Shown: positions 45,428 through 54,607, counted from the stretch's first letter. The stretch is DNA of 64,000 nt from Polaribacter reichenbachii (GCF_001975665.1 NZ_CP019419.1:372001-436000); one strand, 5' to 3'. The notes: a model not told the origin generated them from the letters alone. Translations and numbers: made by a program.

Positions 45428-46630
45428 TTATACAGTATCTGATTGAAACAATGCAGGTACAGTTCTTAATATCAACTTAATATCATACCAAAAAGAATAA
45501 TTATCACCTTCAAACTGTTCTGCATATTCGTTATCTAGCCTCATTCTTTCTTCTTCAGACATTTTACCTCCTTTACCTCTTAATTCTACTTGCCATAAAC
45601 CAGTTATTCCTGGAGGTGCTAAAAATCTTTTCGATAAATCATCTCCTGTTAGCACTTCTGCTTCATACACTGGTAATGGTCTATTACCTACAATAGACAT
45701 ATCTCCTTTTAAAACATTAATTAACTGTGGTAATTCGTCAATACTAGTATTTCTAATAAATTTACCTACTTTGGTAATTCTTGGGTCATCAACAATTTTC
45801 ACAAAAGTTGAATCGTTTTTAGAAGCCTCTCTTTTTTGAACATTAAACCAATAATCACATATTTGATGAGTATCAATATACATTATAGGAGAGCAAGTTT
45901 CTCCCTCTGGTAGTTTACTACATTTTGGACACGGAATGTCTAACGAACTATTTTCTGTTTTTACCTCTTCTTTTTTGTACTGATTTTTTTCTGCTGCTAA
46001 TTTTTTTAACAATTCGTCAGAACCTGTTCGCATTGATCTTAATTTATAAAAATCAAAAGTTTTTCTACCAACTCTTTTGGATATATAATACACCTTACCT
46101 TTCGATTCTAGTCTTATTGCTAATATAATTAATAACAAAAATGGAGATGCTAAAAGAAGTACAGATGAAGCTACAAAAATATCGAACAAACGTTTAGACA
46201 GTGGCATTTTATAGTTTGCTGATTCAACAATTTTAGATGCCTTCTGAGGAGGTTCTGGCTTTTTATTTGCACATAAATAAGTTAACCTACTTAAAACATC
46301 TTTAGATTGGGTTACAGAGGGTACGTAAAAATCATCTATATGCTTTTTGAATGCTGACTTATAAATCTCAGCATTAAACTCTTTACAAAGTATAATAAAA
46401 GGCGTTGAATCATATTCACTTTGTGCTCGCAACCATTTATAGAGAAAAAAACCTGTATTTCCTGGCAAATAATAATCACATATTATTCCGTCGATATTCT
46501 TATTAGTTTCTAAATATCTGGTAGCTTCTAAACTATTTTTTAGAGTTACAATTGAACAATTGTAATCTTCCGCTTGGCTAAAATAGTTCTTAATATTGCC
46601 AATATATAAAATGTTAAGTTTTGCGCCCAT
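45428..46630 (-). CDS. Receiver-like domain fused to a priming sugar transferase
   Basis: 400 residues. Residues 1-130 resemble a response-regulator receiver (IDGIICDYYLPGNTGFFLYKWL; phospho-acceptor-type Asp), but the usual acidic pair after the first strand is absent (ILYIGNI). The rest is a bacterial sugar transferase with a membrane anchor (LSKRLFDIFVASSVLLLASP), YISKRVGRKTFDFYKLRSMRTG, SIDELPQLINVLKGDMSIVGNRP and PPGITGLWQVELRGKG. An insert carries cysteines as C-x2-C-x8-C-x11-C (CPKC, ETC, QIC). It links the first sugar-phosphate to undecaprenyl phosphate. Signal input through the N-terminal domain is an inference. Confidence 0.85.
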   Translation of the reverse strand: MGAKLNILYIGNIKNYFSQAEDYNCSIVTLKNSLEATRYLETNKNIDGIICDYYLPGNTGFFLYKWLRAQSEYDSTPFIILCKEFNAEIYKSAFKKHIDDFYVPSVTQSKDVLSRLTYLCANKKPEPPQKASKIVESANYKMPLSKRLFDIFVASSVLLLASPFLLLIILAIRLESKGKVYYISKRVGRKTFDFYKLRSMRTGSDELLKKLAAEKNQYKKEEVKTENSSLDIPCPKCSKLPEGETCSPIMYIDTHQICDYWFNVQKREASKNDSTFVKIVDDPRITKVGKFIRNTSIDELPQLINVLKGDMSIVGNRPLPVYEAEVLTGDDLSKRFLAPPGITGLWQVELRGKGGKMSEEERMRLDNEYAEQFEGDNYSFWYDIKLILRTVPALFQSDTV

Positions 46631-46666
46631 AAAATGCGAATTAGTTTATAACTTTAATATTAATGG

Positions 46667-47053
46667 TTACCACTCAATTGCATAATGAATTGGGTAAAGG
46701 TTCTTTTTTACCAGTTCTTCAAGTTCTTCTGGGTTAAATGGCTTTGTTAAGTAATCTTGGGCACCTAATCTATAACACTTAATACGTTCTTTACTTTCAG
46801 ATCTACCAGATAGCATTACAACTGGTGTATGTTTGGTAAAACCTCGCTGACGAACTTTAGTTAAAAAACCATAACCATCCATCTCTGGCATTTGAATATC
46901 ACAAATAATAAGATCTGGTATAGTACTATCAAGCCACTCTAAAGCTTCTAGTGGGTTGTTTTTAGTAATTACATCATAATCTTGGGATAAAAAGTTTTGC
47001 AATAACATACAAATACTTACTTCATCATCTAAAATTAATATAGTTTTCTTCAT
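46667..47053 (-). CDS. Single-domain response regulator
   Basis: 128 residues, only a receiver domain: acidic ILDDE (Asp9/Asp10), phosphorylatable Asp52 in IICDIQMPEMDG, Thr/Ser near 'VMLSG', and Lys in YLTKPF. No output domain, so it works by protein contact. The Hpt gene starts 2 nt upstream, which indicates a phosphorelay pair placed at the head of the polysaccharide locus. Confidence 0.88.
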   Translation of the reverse strand: MKKTILILDDEVSICMLLQNFLSQDYDVITKNNPLEALEWLDSTIPDLIICDIQMPEMDGYGFLTKVRQRGFTKHTPVVMLSGRSESKERIKCYRLGAQDYLTKPFNPEELEELVKKNLYPIHYAIEW

Positions 47054-47055
47054 TT

Positions 47056-47442
47056 TTAATTTATTTTATAGTCGGTCTTCAACTCATTAATAACCTCGCT
47101 AGCATAAAAATTGATATTTTTAATAATATGCTTTAAATCGATTTCACCTAATTCGTTTACCGTTTTTCCATCGATTACTAAAAGTTGTTCTTTTAACTTA
47201 AAAGCACCAAAAAAATGAACAGTTGGTTTAATTTTATGAACTTCATTTTTTATTTTTAGGAGGTCATTATCTGAAAAAGCTGTGTTGAGTTCATTGATAA
47301 ATTTTGGAATTTGATCAATAAAAACTTCAACCATTTTTAAGATTGATTCTTTATTGCCTCGACACATTGTTTCTACATCTTGAAGATTATAAAACTTGAT
47401 GTTTGAACTGCTGGAATTGCTTGAATTTGGGGATAAATTCAT
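47056..47442 (-). CDS. Histidine phosphotransfer (Hpt) protein
   Basis: 128 residues: a serine/asparagine-rich N-terminus (SPNSSNSSSSN) and then a four-helix Hpt domain with the phospho-His69 in EVHKIKPTVHFFG. It passes phosphate between receivers. It is the first gene of the minus-strand polysaccharide series and is divergent from the response regulator at 47958. No kinase is encoded nearby. Confidence 0.82.
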   Translation of the reverse strand: MNLSPNSSNSSSSNIKFYNLQDVETMCRGNKESILKMVEVFIDQIPKFINELNTAFSDNDLLKIKNEVHKIKPTVHFFGAFKLKEQLLVIDGKTVNELGEIDLKHIIKNINFYASEVINELKTDYKIN

Positions 47443-47957
47443 AATAGTAACTTTTTTATTTGTTTACACTATAAATATAGCATTTATATTTTAAAGGTAA
47501 CTTACTTCTTTTTAAATAAAATATTTGTAAAATAATATTGAGACTCGCAGAAATATATTGATGAAAAACTAATATTCAAATTTGAAAAACATCACATATT
47601 TCAACTTTTTTTAGAAACTTTAGTGACCTTTAAAAAAGAAAATTGATCTCTAGATGTATTTTTTTATTCTGGAAGCTATCAACAAAATTAATATTGGTTT
47701 ATGTTTTAAATTCAAGGCAATAAATAACTAGAGCAATATGCCAGCCTTTTAATGTAGTAACTATCATAATTTAACTAATTGGGGAACATTATTATAAAGA
47801 TAATATTTTTTTTGAAAAACAAAACCATTAATCTAAAAAAACACAAATTATTTTTTTTATCAATTACAAAATGATAATTTTATAAAACTTATAGTATATA
47901 AAATAGTGACACATAGTTGTATTTATTCATTTTTTTAAGGTATAATTAAAACCACAG
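47443..47957. promoter_or_regulatory. Divergent intergenic region between Hpt and response-regulator genes
   Basis: 515 nt without a gene, very AT-rich. It should hold the promoters of the polysaccharide locus (minus) and of the 47958 response regulator (plus). A weak -7-like TATATTTA lies in the minus direction about 40 nt before the Hpt gene. No exact TAnnTTTG box, RNA gene or repeat was found. Confidence 0.4.
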
Positions 47958-48347
47958 ATGACAGATAAAAGCAATATAGTTTTAAAAGGTAAAAAAGTTC
48001 TTGTGGTAGATGATAACATAATGAACAGAATGGTAGTTAATGTTATTTTAATTGATTTTGGCGTAATCGTTTCTGAGGCATCTGATGGAGAACAGGCTGT
48101 AAACTTTTTAAAAAATAACGCATACGATTTAATTTTAATGGATTTAAAAATGCCTAATTTAAACGGATTTCAAGCTACAGAAATCATTAGAAAAAAAATG
48201 GAGTTAACAACACCCATTATAGCTTTAACAGCTAACTCTTTAGATGATGAAAGAGAAGAATGTTTAGAATTAGGTATGAACTATTACCTTACCAAACCCT
48301 TTGATAGAAAGGTTTTTATTGATGTAATTTGCAATTATATTTGTTAA
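47958..48347 (+). CDS. Single-domain response regulator (divergent)
   Basis: 129 residues: VLVVDDN acidic pair (Asp18/19), phosphorylatable Asp62 in ILMDLKMPNLNG, conserved Thr in IIALTAN and Lys in YLTKPFD. The VDDNIMNRMV start is typical of receivers from hybrid kinases. No output domain. It is divergent from the Hpt-led polysaccharide locus and probably belongs to the same phosphorelay (inference). Confidence 0.87.
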   Translation: MTDKSNIVLKGKKVLVVDDNIMNRMVVNVILIDFGVIVSEASDGEQAVNFLKNNAYDLILMDLKMPNLNGFQATEIIRKKMELTTPIIALTANSLDDEREECLELGMNYYLTKPFDRKVFIDVICNYIC

Positions 48348-48630
48348 AATTATTAAATAGCAATTTTTTACATAAAATTTAGTAGACTTTTGGCAATATA
48401 AAATATAACGAGATTTTTAAATTAAAAACGTGTAGTATAATAAACATGTTGTAAAGTGTTTTATAATGGTGAAATAGTAATTTTAGCAAAATACCTGTTG
48501 TCTACACTTTCTTACTTTTAAACGCGATCAAATATTCAATAATCTCAATTTAATAAAATAGAAACTAATATTTTATAGTTTTGTAGTATAACTTTAACCT
48601 TCGAATAACAATCATAAAAAAAATAAGATT
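48348..48630. other. Intergenic region ahead of the first LruC gene
   Basis: 283 nt, AT-rich, no coding frame recognised. It contains the -7 box of the LruC gene (listed separately) and nothing else identified. Confidence 0.4.
48576..48583 (+). promoter_or_regulatory. -7 box before the first LruC gene
   Basis: TAGTTTTG fits TAnnTTTG exactly, 47 nt ahead of ATG 48631. No clear -33 TTG is seen. Confidence 0.5.
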
Positions 48631-50670
48631 ATGAAAAATTTTCCCTCAATTTCATTAGTAATGATTCTTTTAATTTTAAGTTCTTGTAATAATAAATTCC
48701 CTGAAGAAGATGATTTAACTCCTGAAACTACTACAATTAACAATTTAAAAGCGAATGCTAGTTTTGATTGGAGTAATTCTAACAAAACCAAAATAAGCAT
48801 CTTTACTAAAGATAATTCAAACAATCCTGTTGCTAATGTTAAAGTGAGTGTTTGGACCAACTTAGAAGATGAAAGCGGAATAGAAATTACAAATGGAGTT
48901 ACCAATAGCCAAGGAGAATTAAGTTTTGATTATGATTTTGAAGCAGATATGACTGAAGTTGTTTTAAAAACAGATTTTATTGGTTTTATTCCTGAAGTAA
49001 AAGTACCTATAGAAAACGGGAATGTATATTATACGTTTGGTGGAGAGGATACTAGTAAGTCAATAGTAAATTCTAAAAATAAAATACTATACGATAAAGT
49101 AGAAAATACCCTTCAAAACAAATTTAATGCAAATATTAAGATAAATTATATAGGTGGCTATGATGGTAATGGTGTACCAAATTATTTAGAAAAAGAAAGA
49201 GATTATGTTAGTCGTAATTTTTTATATGATGTTAACGCAGCTCTACCAGAGAACAGACCAGTACCTAAGTACCATCCTGAATACTTAACAGGTGTAAACG
49301 AGCAAAATTTAGTAGTTTTAGACAGAGCTGATATTTGGGTTACCTTTGTTTCAGAAGGAGCTGGTTACAGAAATTCACTCGCATACTATACATACGATAG
49401 AGATTTTCCACCCAAAACTCCAGCAGATATTACAGAATGTAATGTAATTTTCCCTAATGTATCTTTCAAGTATTCTGGAGGTGGTTTACGTTCTGGAGAT
49501 AAAGTTTACTTAGGAACTTTTGAAAAAAATACAGTTGTAGGTTGGGTATTAATGAGAAATGGTTGGAATGGACAAGAAGTTACAGAAGGTGGAGGTTTAT
49601 TATATTCGAATTTAGAATTAAACCCAGAAGAAAATATCGAACATCGCCAACATTCTGTATTACTTTTAGATCAAGAAAGAGATGTTATTTTAATTGGTTT
49701 TGAAGACTTGATAAGACCAGGTGGAGATAATGATTTTAACGATGCTGTTTTTTATGCATCAGCCAATCCAATGGAAAATATTGAAATTGAAAACGTTCAG
49801 ATATCTAACCCAGACCCTGTAGATACAGATAATGATGGAGTATATGATAGTTTCGATGATTACCCAGAAGATCCTGAACGTGCATTTAACAATTACTATC
49901 CTAACAGCACCAACTTTGGTTCTTTAGCTTATGAAGATTTATGGCCATCTACTGGAGACTATGACTTTAACGACCTAATTATTGACTATAATTTTAATAG
50001 AATTACCAATGCAGATAATAATGTAGTTGCCTTAGAAGGTAAATTTATTGTAAGAGCCATTGGTGCTAGTTATGAAAATGGTTTTGGATTTACAATAGAT
50101 GATATAAATTCTTCTTTAATTGAATCGGTTACAGGAACAGAATACACAGAAGGTTATATACAAAACAATGCAAATGGTACAGAAGCCAACCAAAGTAATG
50201 CAACTATTATTGTGTTTGATAATGCCAAACAACACGGGTTTGCGAATACAAGACAAGACCAAACATATCAAGCTGCAGATACTTTAAAGGTAAATATTAA
50301 ATTAACAACACCTGTAAATCAAGACGTTTTTGGGTTAGCACCTTACAATCCATTTATCATCATTAATAAAGAAAGAGGTAAAGAAGTGCACTTAGCAAAT
50401 TATGCACCAAGTGATTTAGCAGACACTTCTATTTTTGGTGTATCTGCCGATGATAGTAATCCTAATATTGGCAAATATTATAAATCAGTAGATAATTTAC
50501 CTTGGGCAATTAATTTTCCAAGTAAATTTGAATATCCTATTGAAAATGCAAGTATTGATACTGCTCATTTAAATTTTATTACTTGGGTTTTAAGTGAAGG
50601 ACTTGACTATGAAGATTGGTATAAAAACATCGGTAGTTATAGAAATTCTAGTAATATTTATAGTGAATAA
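48631..50670 (+). CDS. LruC/DUF4842-domain lipoprotein with DUF4114 region
   Basis: 679 residues, lipoprotein signal MKNFPSISLVMILLILSSC. Residues about 45-130 form an Ig-like/carboxypeptidase-regulatory-type domain (VANVKVSVWTNLEDE). A DUF4114-like segment is near 344-385 (LIGFEDLIRPGGDNDFNDAVF). A calcium-repeat-like DTDNDGVYDSFDDYPEDPE at about 398 leads into the LruC/DUF4842 domain (LAYEDLWPSTGDYDFNDLIID and onward). Such proteins are surface-exposed and may bind Ca2+ or carbohydrate. A paralogue converges on it from 54.1 kb. Confidence 0.85.
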   Translation: MKNFPSISLVMILLILSSCNNKFPEEDDLTPETTTINNLKANASFDWSNSNKTKISIFTKDNSNNPVANVKVSVWTNLEDESGIEITNGVTNSQGELSFDYDFEADMTEVVLKTDFIGFIPEVKVPIENGNVYYTFGGEDTSKSIVNSKNKILYDKVENTLQNKFNANIKINYIGGYDGNGVPNYLEKERDYVSRNFLYDVNAALPENRPVPKYHPEYLTGVNEQNLVVLDRADIWVTFVSEGAGYRNSLAYYTYDRDFPPKTPADITECNVIFPNVSFKYSGGGLRSGDKVYLGTFEKNTVVGWVLMRNGWNGQEVTEGGGLLYSNLELNPEENIEHRQHSVLLLDQERDVILIGFEDLIRPGGDNDFNDAVFYASANPMENIEIENVQISNPDPVDTDNDGVYDSFDDYPEDPERAFNNYYPNSTNFGSLAYEDLWPSTGDYDFNDLIIDYNFNRITNADNNVVALEGKFIVRAIGASYENGFGFTIDDINSSLIESVTGTEYTEGYIQNNANGTEANQSNATIIVFDNAKQHGFANTRQDQTYQAADTLKVNIKLTTPVNQDVFGLAPYNPFIIINKERGKEVHLANYAPSDLADTSIFGVSADDSNPNIGKYYKSVDNLPWAINFPSKFEYPIENASIDTAHLNFITWVLSEGLDYEDWYKNIGSYRNSSNIYSE

Positions 50671-50702
50671 TTATTTGACACCAAACCATAAAGTGTGTTA
50701 GT

Positions 50703-50772
50703 AAAGTTATTTTGAAATTTTTCTATAGCAATATTTAAATTGCTCCCTAACGAAAAATTTCAAAATAACTTT
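50703..50772. repeat. Perfect 21-bp inverted repeat with a nested hairpin
   Basis: The arms 50703-50723 and 50752-50772 are exact reverse complements over 21 bp. The 28-nt loop holds a second stem, AGCAAT (50727-50732) with ATTGCT (50739-50744). It lies 33 nt after the LruC gene at 48631-50670, so it could be a strong terminator, but it has no T run and is longer than usual. Confidence 0.7.
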
Positions 50773-51976
50773 GCATTTAAATTAATCACTAAATTTACTG
50801 ACACATATTTATTATAAAATCAGAAAATTTATAAAACGAGGACTTTTTTTTAATAATTTTAAGATAGTCTAAGAACCTAATAGTTCTATAAAATAACTTC
50901 AAAAACCCAGATTTGAGACATAGTTACTAAAACAAACCCAGCACAATAGGCAAGTTAGATGCATATGTAAAGACTACGGTAAGCATCAAAAAAGTAACAA
51001 TCTAGATTCAAGCTATAGCTATAAGCATAAACGATCAAGACCACTTTAGGAAAAACACAAATACAAGTTCCTAGAGACTGAGGCAGTTCGTTAAAAGCGA
51101 ATACACCTCTTTATAGACGACTAGTTTAAAAGACTTTAAAATAAAACCTACTGAAAATTTAAACGAATTTACAGGTACTACTATAATCATTTTCTGGAAT
51201 TCAGCTACCCAAATTAGTTTATCACATCTAATTATAAATTCTTGTAGACAAATAAGCTTGGAAAGATAAAAAAACATCTATACTCCACTTACAAAAGAAG
51301 CTGAAAGAGTTATTTTAAAAGACTTCTAAAATAAAATGGAACTAACCAAATTAACACATCAGAAAACACCTTAAAACCTTCAGAAAACAACTGGTATGAG
51401 CTCAGTGTCTTTTTTTTGATTTTCTTCTTGAAACTAATACTATTATTTGCGCACTAATCTAATAGAAAAAATTAGAAAACACAAAAAAACTCTTTTACCC
51501 TTCTAATGATCTTATACTATGATAAATTCTATCTTTCTTACCCGAAGATAATCTACAAAAAATGTAAAATGCCAATTAGAAACTGGGAATTATTTTAAAC
51601 CAAGTTTTAAGCTTATATATTTTATCTATACCAAAAAGACAAATCAAAATAAATAGGCCCGATATCTAACTTAATTTGAAGTTGACATTTTATTGTTGCC
51701 ATAATTTCGAACGCTTAAACATTCAAATACAAACATTAATCATAAATTAATCAACATCTAGTTAATCATTTTAAAACACATTCAATTTTCATTCAACTTT
51801 TACAAAACCAAAACCCAATGTAATTATTGATTTCATTACAAAATAACTTTTCTAAATAGGTAATTGAAAATCTAAAAAACAATTATTTAACTCTCGGCAT
51901 TTCCCCCTTTTATCTCTGTAAATAAGTTACTAAAAGGATTTAGTATGAAATTTATCTAACAGAATTCTTACTGAAA
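50773..51976. other. Gene-free stretch between convergent LruC genes
   Basis: About 1.2 kb with no frame I can support. Short open patches are interrupted by many stops. A near-repeat of about 20 bp, TTTAAAAGACTT then TAAAATAAAA, occurs near 51125 and 51312, both reading as similar short peptides (LKDFKIK and LKDF-stop-NK). It may be decayed coding DNA. Nothing recognisable as an IS, tRNA or CRISPR. Confidence 0.35.
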
Positions 51977-51980
51977 AACA

Positions 51981-52018
51981 AAAAGATTTTGAAGAATTAT
52001 TCTTCAAAATCTTTTTTT
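51981..52018 (-). terminator. Terminator after the second LruC gene
   Basis: 16-bp perfect arms AAAAGATTTTGAAGAA (51981-51996) and TTCTTCAAAATCTTTT (52000-52015) with a 3-nt loop and A/T runs on both sides. It terminates the minus-strand LruC gene and can act on the other strand too. Confidence 0.8.
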
Positions 52019-52045
52019 ATAAATCTAGTTTTATTTTTTAGTAGT

Positions 52046-54079
52046 CTATTGATCAATCAGATCTTTATTTCTATTACCTGAACTATCTGTGTACCAATTA
52101 ACATAATTCAACCCTCCTGATTCTGCCCATAAACTAAAGAAGTTATATGCATCAGTAATTGCCACTTTTTCTTTTGGAACCTTAAAATCGTGAATAATAC
52201 TTATAGCCCAAGGATATCCATTATCTGATATATAATTACCGTCTTCATCTTTATTTGTGCCGTTAAAAGTTGTACTATTGTTACCTAAACTTGTTGGACT
52301 CATATATGGCAAATGTATTTCTTTTTCCCTAACCATATTTACAATTAAGAAAGGATTAAAAGGAGCAACACCTAACTTTTCTGTGCTAATTGGTTGTGTA
52401 AATCTTATTGTTATCTTAGTTTCATTTAAAATATTATCTACATCATCAGCAAGAATAATTACCGCTTTCTCTTGATCTGCTTCAGTTCCATTTTGATTTA
52501 GAGTGATAAAGTTTTGCGTAAATACAGAACCAGTTACACTTTCGATTTCAGTAGGTAACAATCCATCAATTTGAAAGCCAATTCCATTAGTAAAGCCAGC
52601 ACCATTAGCTTTAATATTACACGTAAAATCTAACTGAACTGCCATATTATCTGAATTTAATTTAGCAACTGCTTGATAACTCAAAGCTGCATCATTAAAA
52701 TCGTAATCTCCAGTTGTAGGCCATAAATCTTCAAAAGAAATTGTACCCTGACCATATTTACTTGGTGTAAAATATTCAAATGCAACCTCTTTATCTTCTG
52801 GGTACGCATCATCTATATCAGGAATACCATCCCCATCTGTATCTGTATCATTTACATTTTCAGAGATTACTCGAAATGTAGTCAAATCATTAATTGTTCT
52901 TCCAAAATCAGAACCATTATTTGCATCTGGACCATATTTATATTGCCAACCACCTGTTTGTGTATCCATAACAATTAAATTACTACTTGAAGCGCTATTT
53001 GCTAACCATAATTCTTGGTTTGAATCAAAAGTCATAGAAGTTGGTTGAAAAGGCAAGCTGTCTGCACTTATTCTAGTGCTTTGGAATACGTTATTAGCAT
53101 CTAACTCTAATAGATATAATCCAGAAAAAGTACATAAATATAGGGTACCATCATCAGCGAAAGCTAAATCTCCTCCTGATGTACTGTCAAGACCTTCAAT
53201 ATTCCAAGTATTTAACTTTTCTCCAGTAGCAGGATTAAAGGTGTATAGTTTAGCTTTAGTAGAAAAATAAAGCAAACCGTCGTTGGCATTATAGTCTAAT
53301 CTAGGACCTCCTATACCAAGATTTGCAACAGTTTCCCATATATCTTTTTCAATTGAATATTTCATTAAAGGATAAGGATTTGATCTACCAATAGAATATA
53401 ACAACTTATTTTCTTGGTCAATTGCACATGTATAACTACCCATTGGCATTTTAGATAAATCAGTAAGTAATCCTGTTAAAGGATCTACCTGAAACAATTG
53501 CCCTGATCCATTAACGCTATATAAATAGTCTGTTGTACTTTTTAATCCACTTGACTTTATGGATTTTTTCGATTCAGCTGCATTAAAATTTACTTCTTGA
53601 TTTACAATATCCTCAATGCTTGCAGTAAATTGTAAACTCTCATTTCTTCGGATATAAACTTTATCATAGAACTTAGGTAAGTTTATAGTTTGCTGTAAAG
53701 TACCATTTTTGGCTACACCAGAGAAAATTAATCTATCTAAAACATCAGATTTATAAACAGTTTCTGTTACTATTTCTCCTGATTCATTTTCGAAAGTCTC
53801 AGTACCAGCATCATACAATTCATCCGAATATGCATAAATATCATACTTTGCATAATTTCCATCATCAACTATATTAATTTTAACATCATGATAAGTACTA
53901 AAATCAAACCCATCTGGAATAGATAGTACTGTACCAGGATCTTCGATGACTATATCATCATCGTCTACAACAGGTTCATCAAAACCACAACTATTTAACA
54001 ATAATAAGAAAAAGGCGTATCTCAAAAGAGAGTTTAGTGAGGGATTCATACGATTTTGTTTTTTTAAAGATCTTTTCAT
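52046..54079 (-). CDS. LruC/DUF4842-domain lipoprotein with propeller-like N-terminus
   Basis: 677 residues from ATG 54079 (MKRSLKKQNRMNPSLN); a later ATG at 54049 gives a more typical signal peptide, ending in the lipobox LLLNSCG in either case. Residues about 175-400 form a repeat-rich beta-propeller-like region (YLYSVNGSGQLFQVDPLTG, RLDYNANDGLLYFSTKAKLY). Calcium-type DTDTDGDGIPDIDDAYPEDKE leads into the LruC/DUF4842 domain (ISFEDLWPTTGDYDFNDAAL, then FTQNFITLNQNGTEADQEKA). Paralogous in its C-terminal half to the 48631 gene, with a different N-terminus. Confidence 0.82.
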   Translation of the reverse strand: MKRSLKKQNRMNPSLNSLLRYAFFLLLLNSCGFDEPVVDDDDIVIEDPGTVLSIPDGFDFSTYHDVKINIVDDGNYAKYDIYAYSDELYDAGTETFENESGEIVTETVYKSDVLDRLIFSGVAKNGTLQQTINLPKFYDKVYIRRNESLQFTASIEDIVNQEVNFNAAESKKSIKSSGLKSTTDYLYSVNGSGQLFQVDPLTGLLTDLSKMPMGSYTCAIDQENKLLYSIGRSNPYPLMKYSIEKDIWETVANLGIGGPRLDYNANDGLLYFSTKAKLYTFNPATGEKLNTWNIEGLDSTSGGDLAFADDGTLYLCTFSGLYLLELDANNVFQSTRISADSLPFQPTSMTFDSNQELWLANSASSSNLIVMDTQTGGWQYKYGPDANNGSDFGRTINDLTTFRVISENVNDTDTDGDGIPDIDDAYPEDKEVAFEYFTPSKYGQGTISFEDLWPTTGDYDFNDAALSYQAVAKLNSDNMAVQLDFTCNIKANGAGFTNGIGFQIDGLLPTEIESVTGSVFTQNFITLNQNGTEADQEKAVIILADDVDNILNETKITIRFTQPISTEKLGVAPFNPFLIVNMVREKEIHLPYMSPTSLGNNSTTFNGTNKDEDGNYISDNGYPWAISIIHDFKVPKEKVAITDAYNFFSLWAESGGLNYVNWYTDSSGNRNKDLIDQ

Positions 54080-54091
54080 AGTAAGATACAA

Positions 54092-54397
54092 ATTATAATG
54101 TTAATCTTTAAAAGATGATAAAATCTTTTAAAAAATGTTTTATTTAATTTTTAGAATAATAAATTATTATTTACCAGTTCAACAACAAAGTTAAAGCTAA
54201 ATAAAGTTCATGAAGTTGAAAATAGATGACACTTTTTTTACTGTCGATTAAAGGAACACAACTAAAGTTAAACGCTTAAAAATCTAATTATTAATTTTAG
54301 TAAAAAGAACCAACATATATAAAAACACTATGCTTAAATTAGGTTTTAAGACTTAATTAAAAACGAATAAAAGATAACTACAAAAGCAAATAAAAAA
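54092..54397. promoter_or_regulatory. Intergenic region between the LruC gene and the efflux operon terminator
   Basis: About 306 nt, AT-rich, presumably with the promoter of the minus-strand LruC gene. No exact -7 box or other element was recognised. Confidence 0.35.
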
Positions 54398-54422
54398 CCT
54401 CAATTAAATAATCTAATTGAGG
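54398..54422 (-). terminator. Terminator of the efflux operon
   Basis: CCTCAATTA (54398-54406) and TAATTGAGG (54414-54422) pair perfectly. On the minus strand the stem is followed by TTTTTT. It lies about 185 nt past the TolC gene, after a possible gene remnant. Confidence 0.75.
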
Positions 54423-54447
54423 TGTATTATTCATTAAGAAGTGAATT

Positions 54448-54596
54448 TTATTTAACTCCCTCTCCTTCTTCGCATTCTTTTGCTACGTATCTCTAACATT
54501 TTTTTCTTTCACAATACTAACATAATTATCTTTAGTTGTTTCAGAATCTTTTTCTAAAACAACTATTTTTACTTTTCCCTGTGGGTTAAGTAACAC
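54448..54596 (-). pseudogene. Possible gene remnant downstream of tolC
   Basis: Minus-strand GTG 54596 reads VLLNPQGKVKIVVLEKDSET and further to a TAG at 54483-54485. One frame shift over, the text continues RYVAKECEEGEGVK to a stop at 54448-54450. The two pieces overlap and together read as protein-like, charged sequence of normal codon use, so this may be the frameshifted 3' end of a lost gene. I do not recognise the family. Confidence 0.3.
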
Positions 54597-54607
54597 TTTC
54601 TGTTATC

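Noticed and set aside
50703..50772. Inverted repeats of an insertion sequence
   Set aside because: The arms are only 28 nt apart with no transposase between them, so no element can be delimited.
51071..51277. A 68-codon minus-strand frame in the spacer between the LruC genes
   Set aside because: No start context, signal or family pattern; similar frames arise by chance in DNA of this composition.
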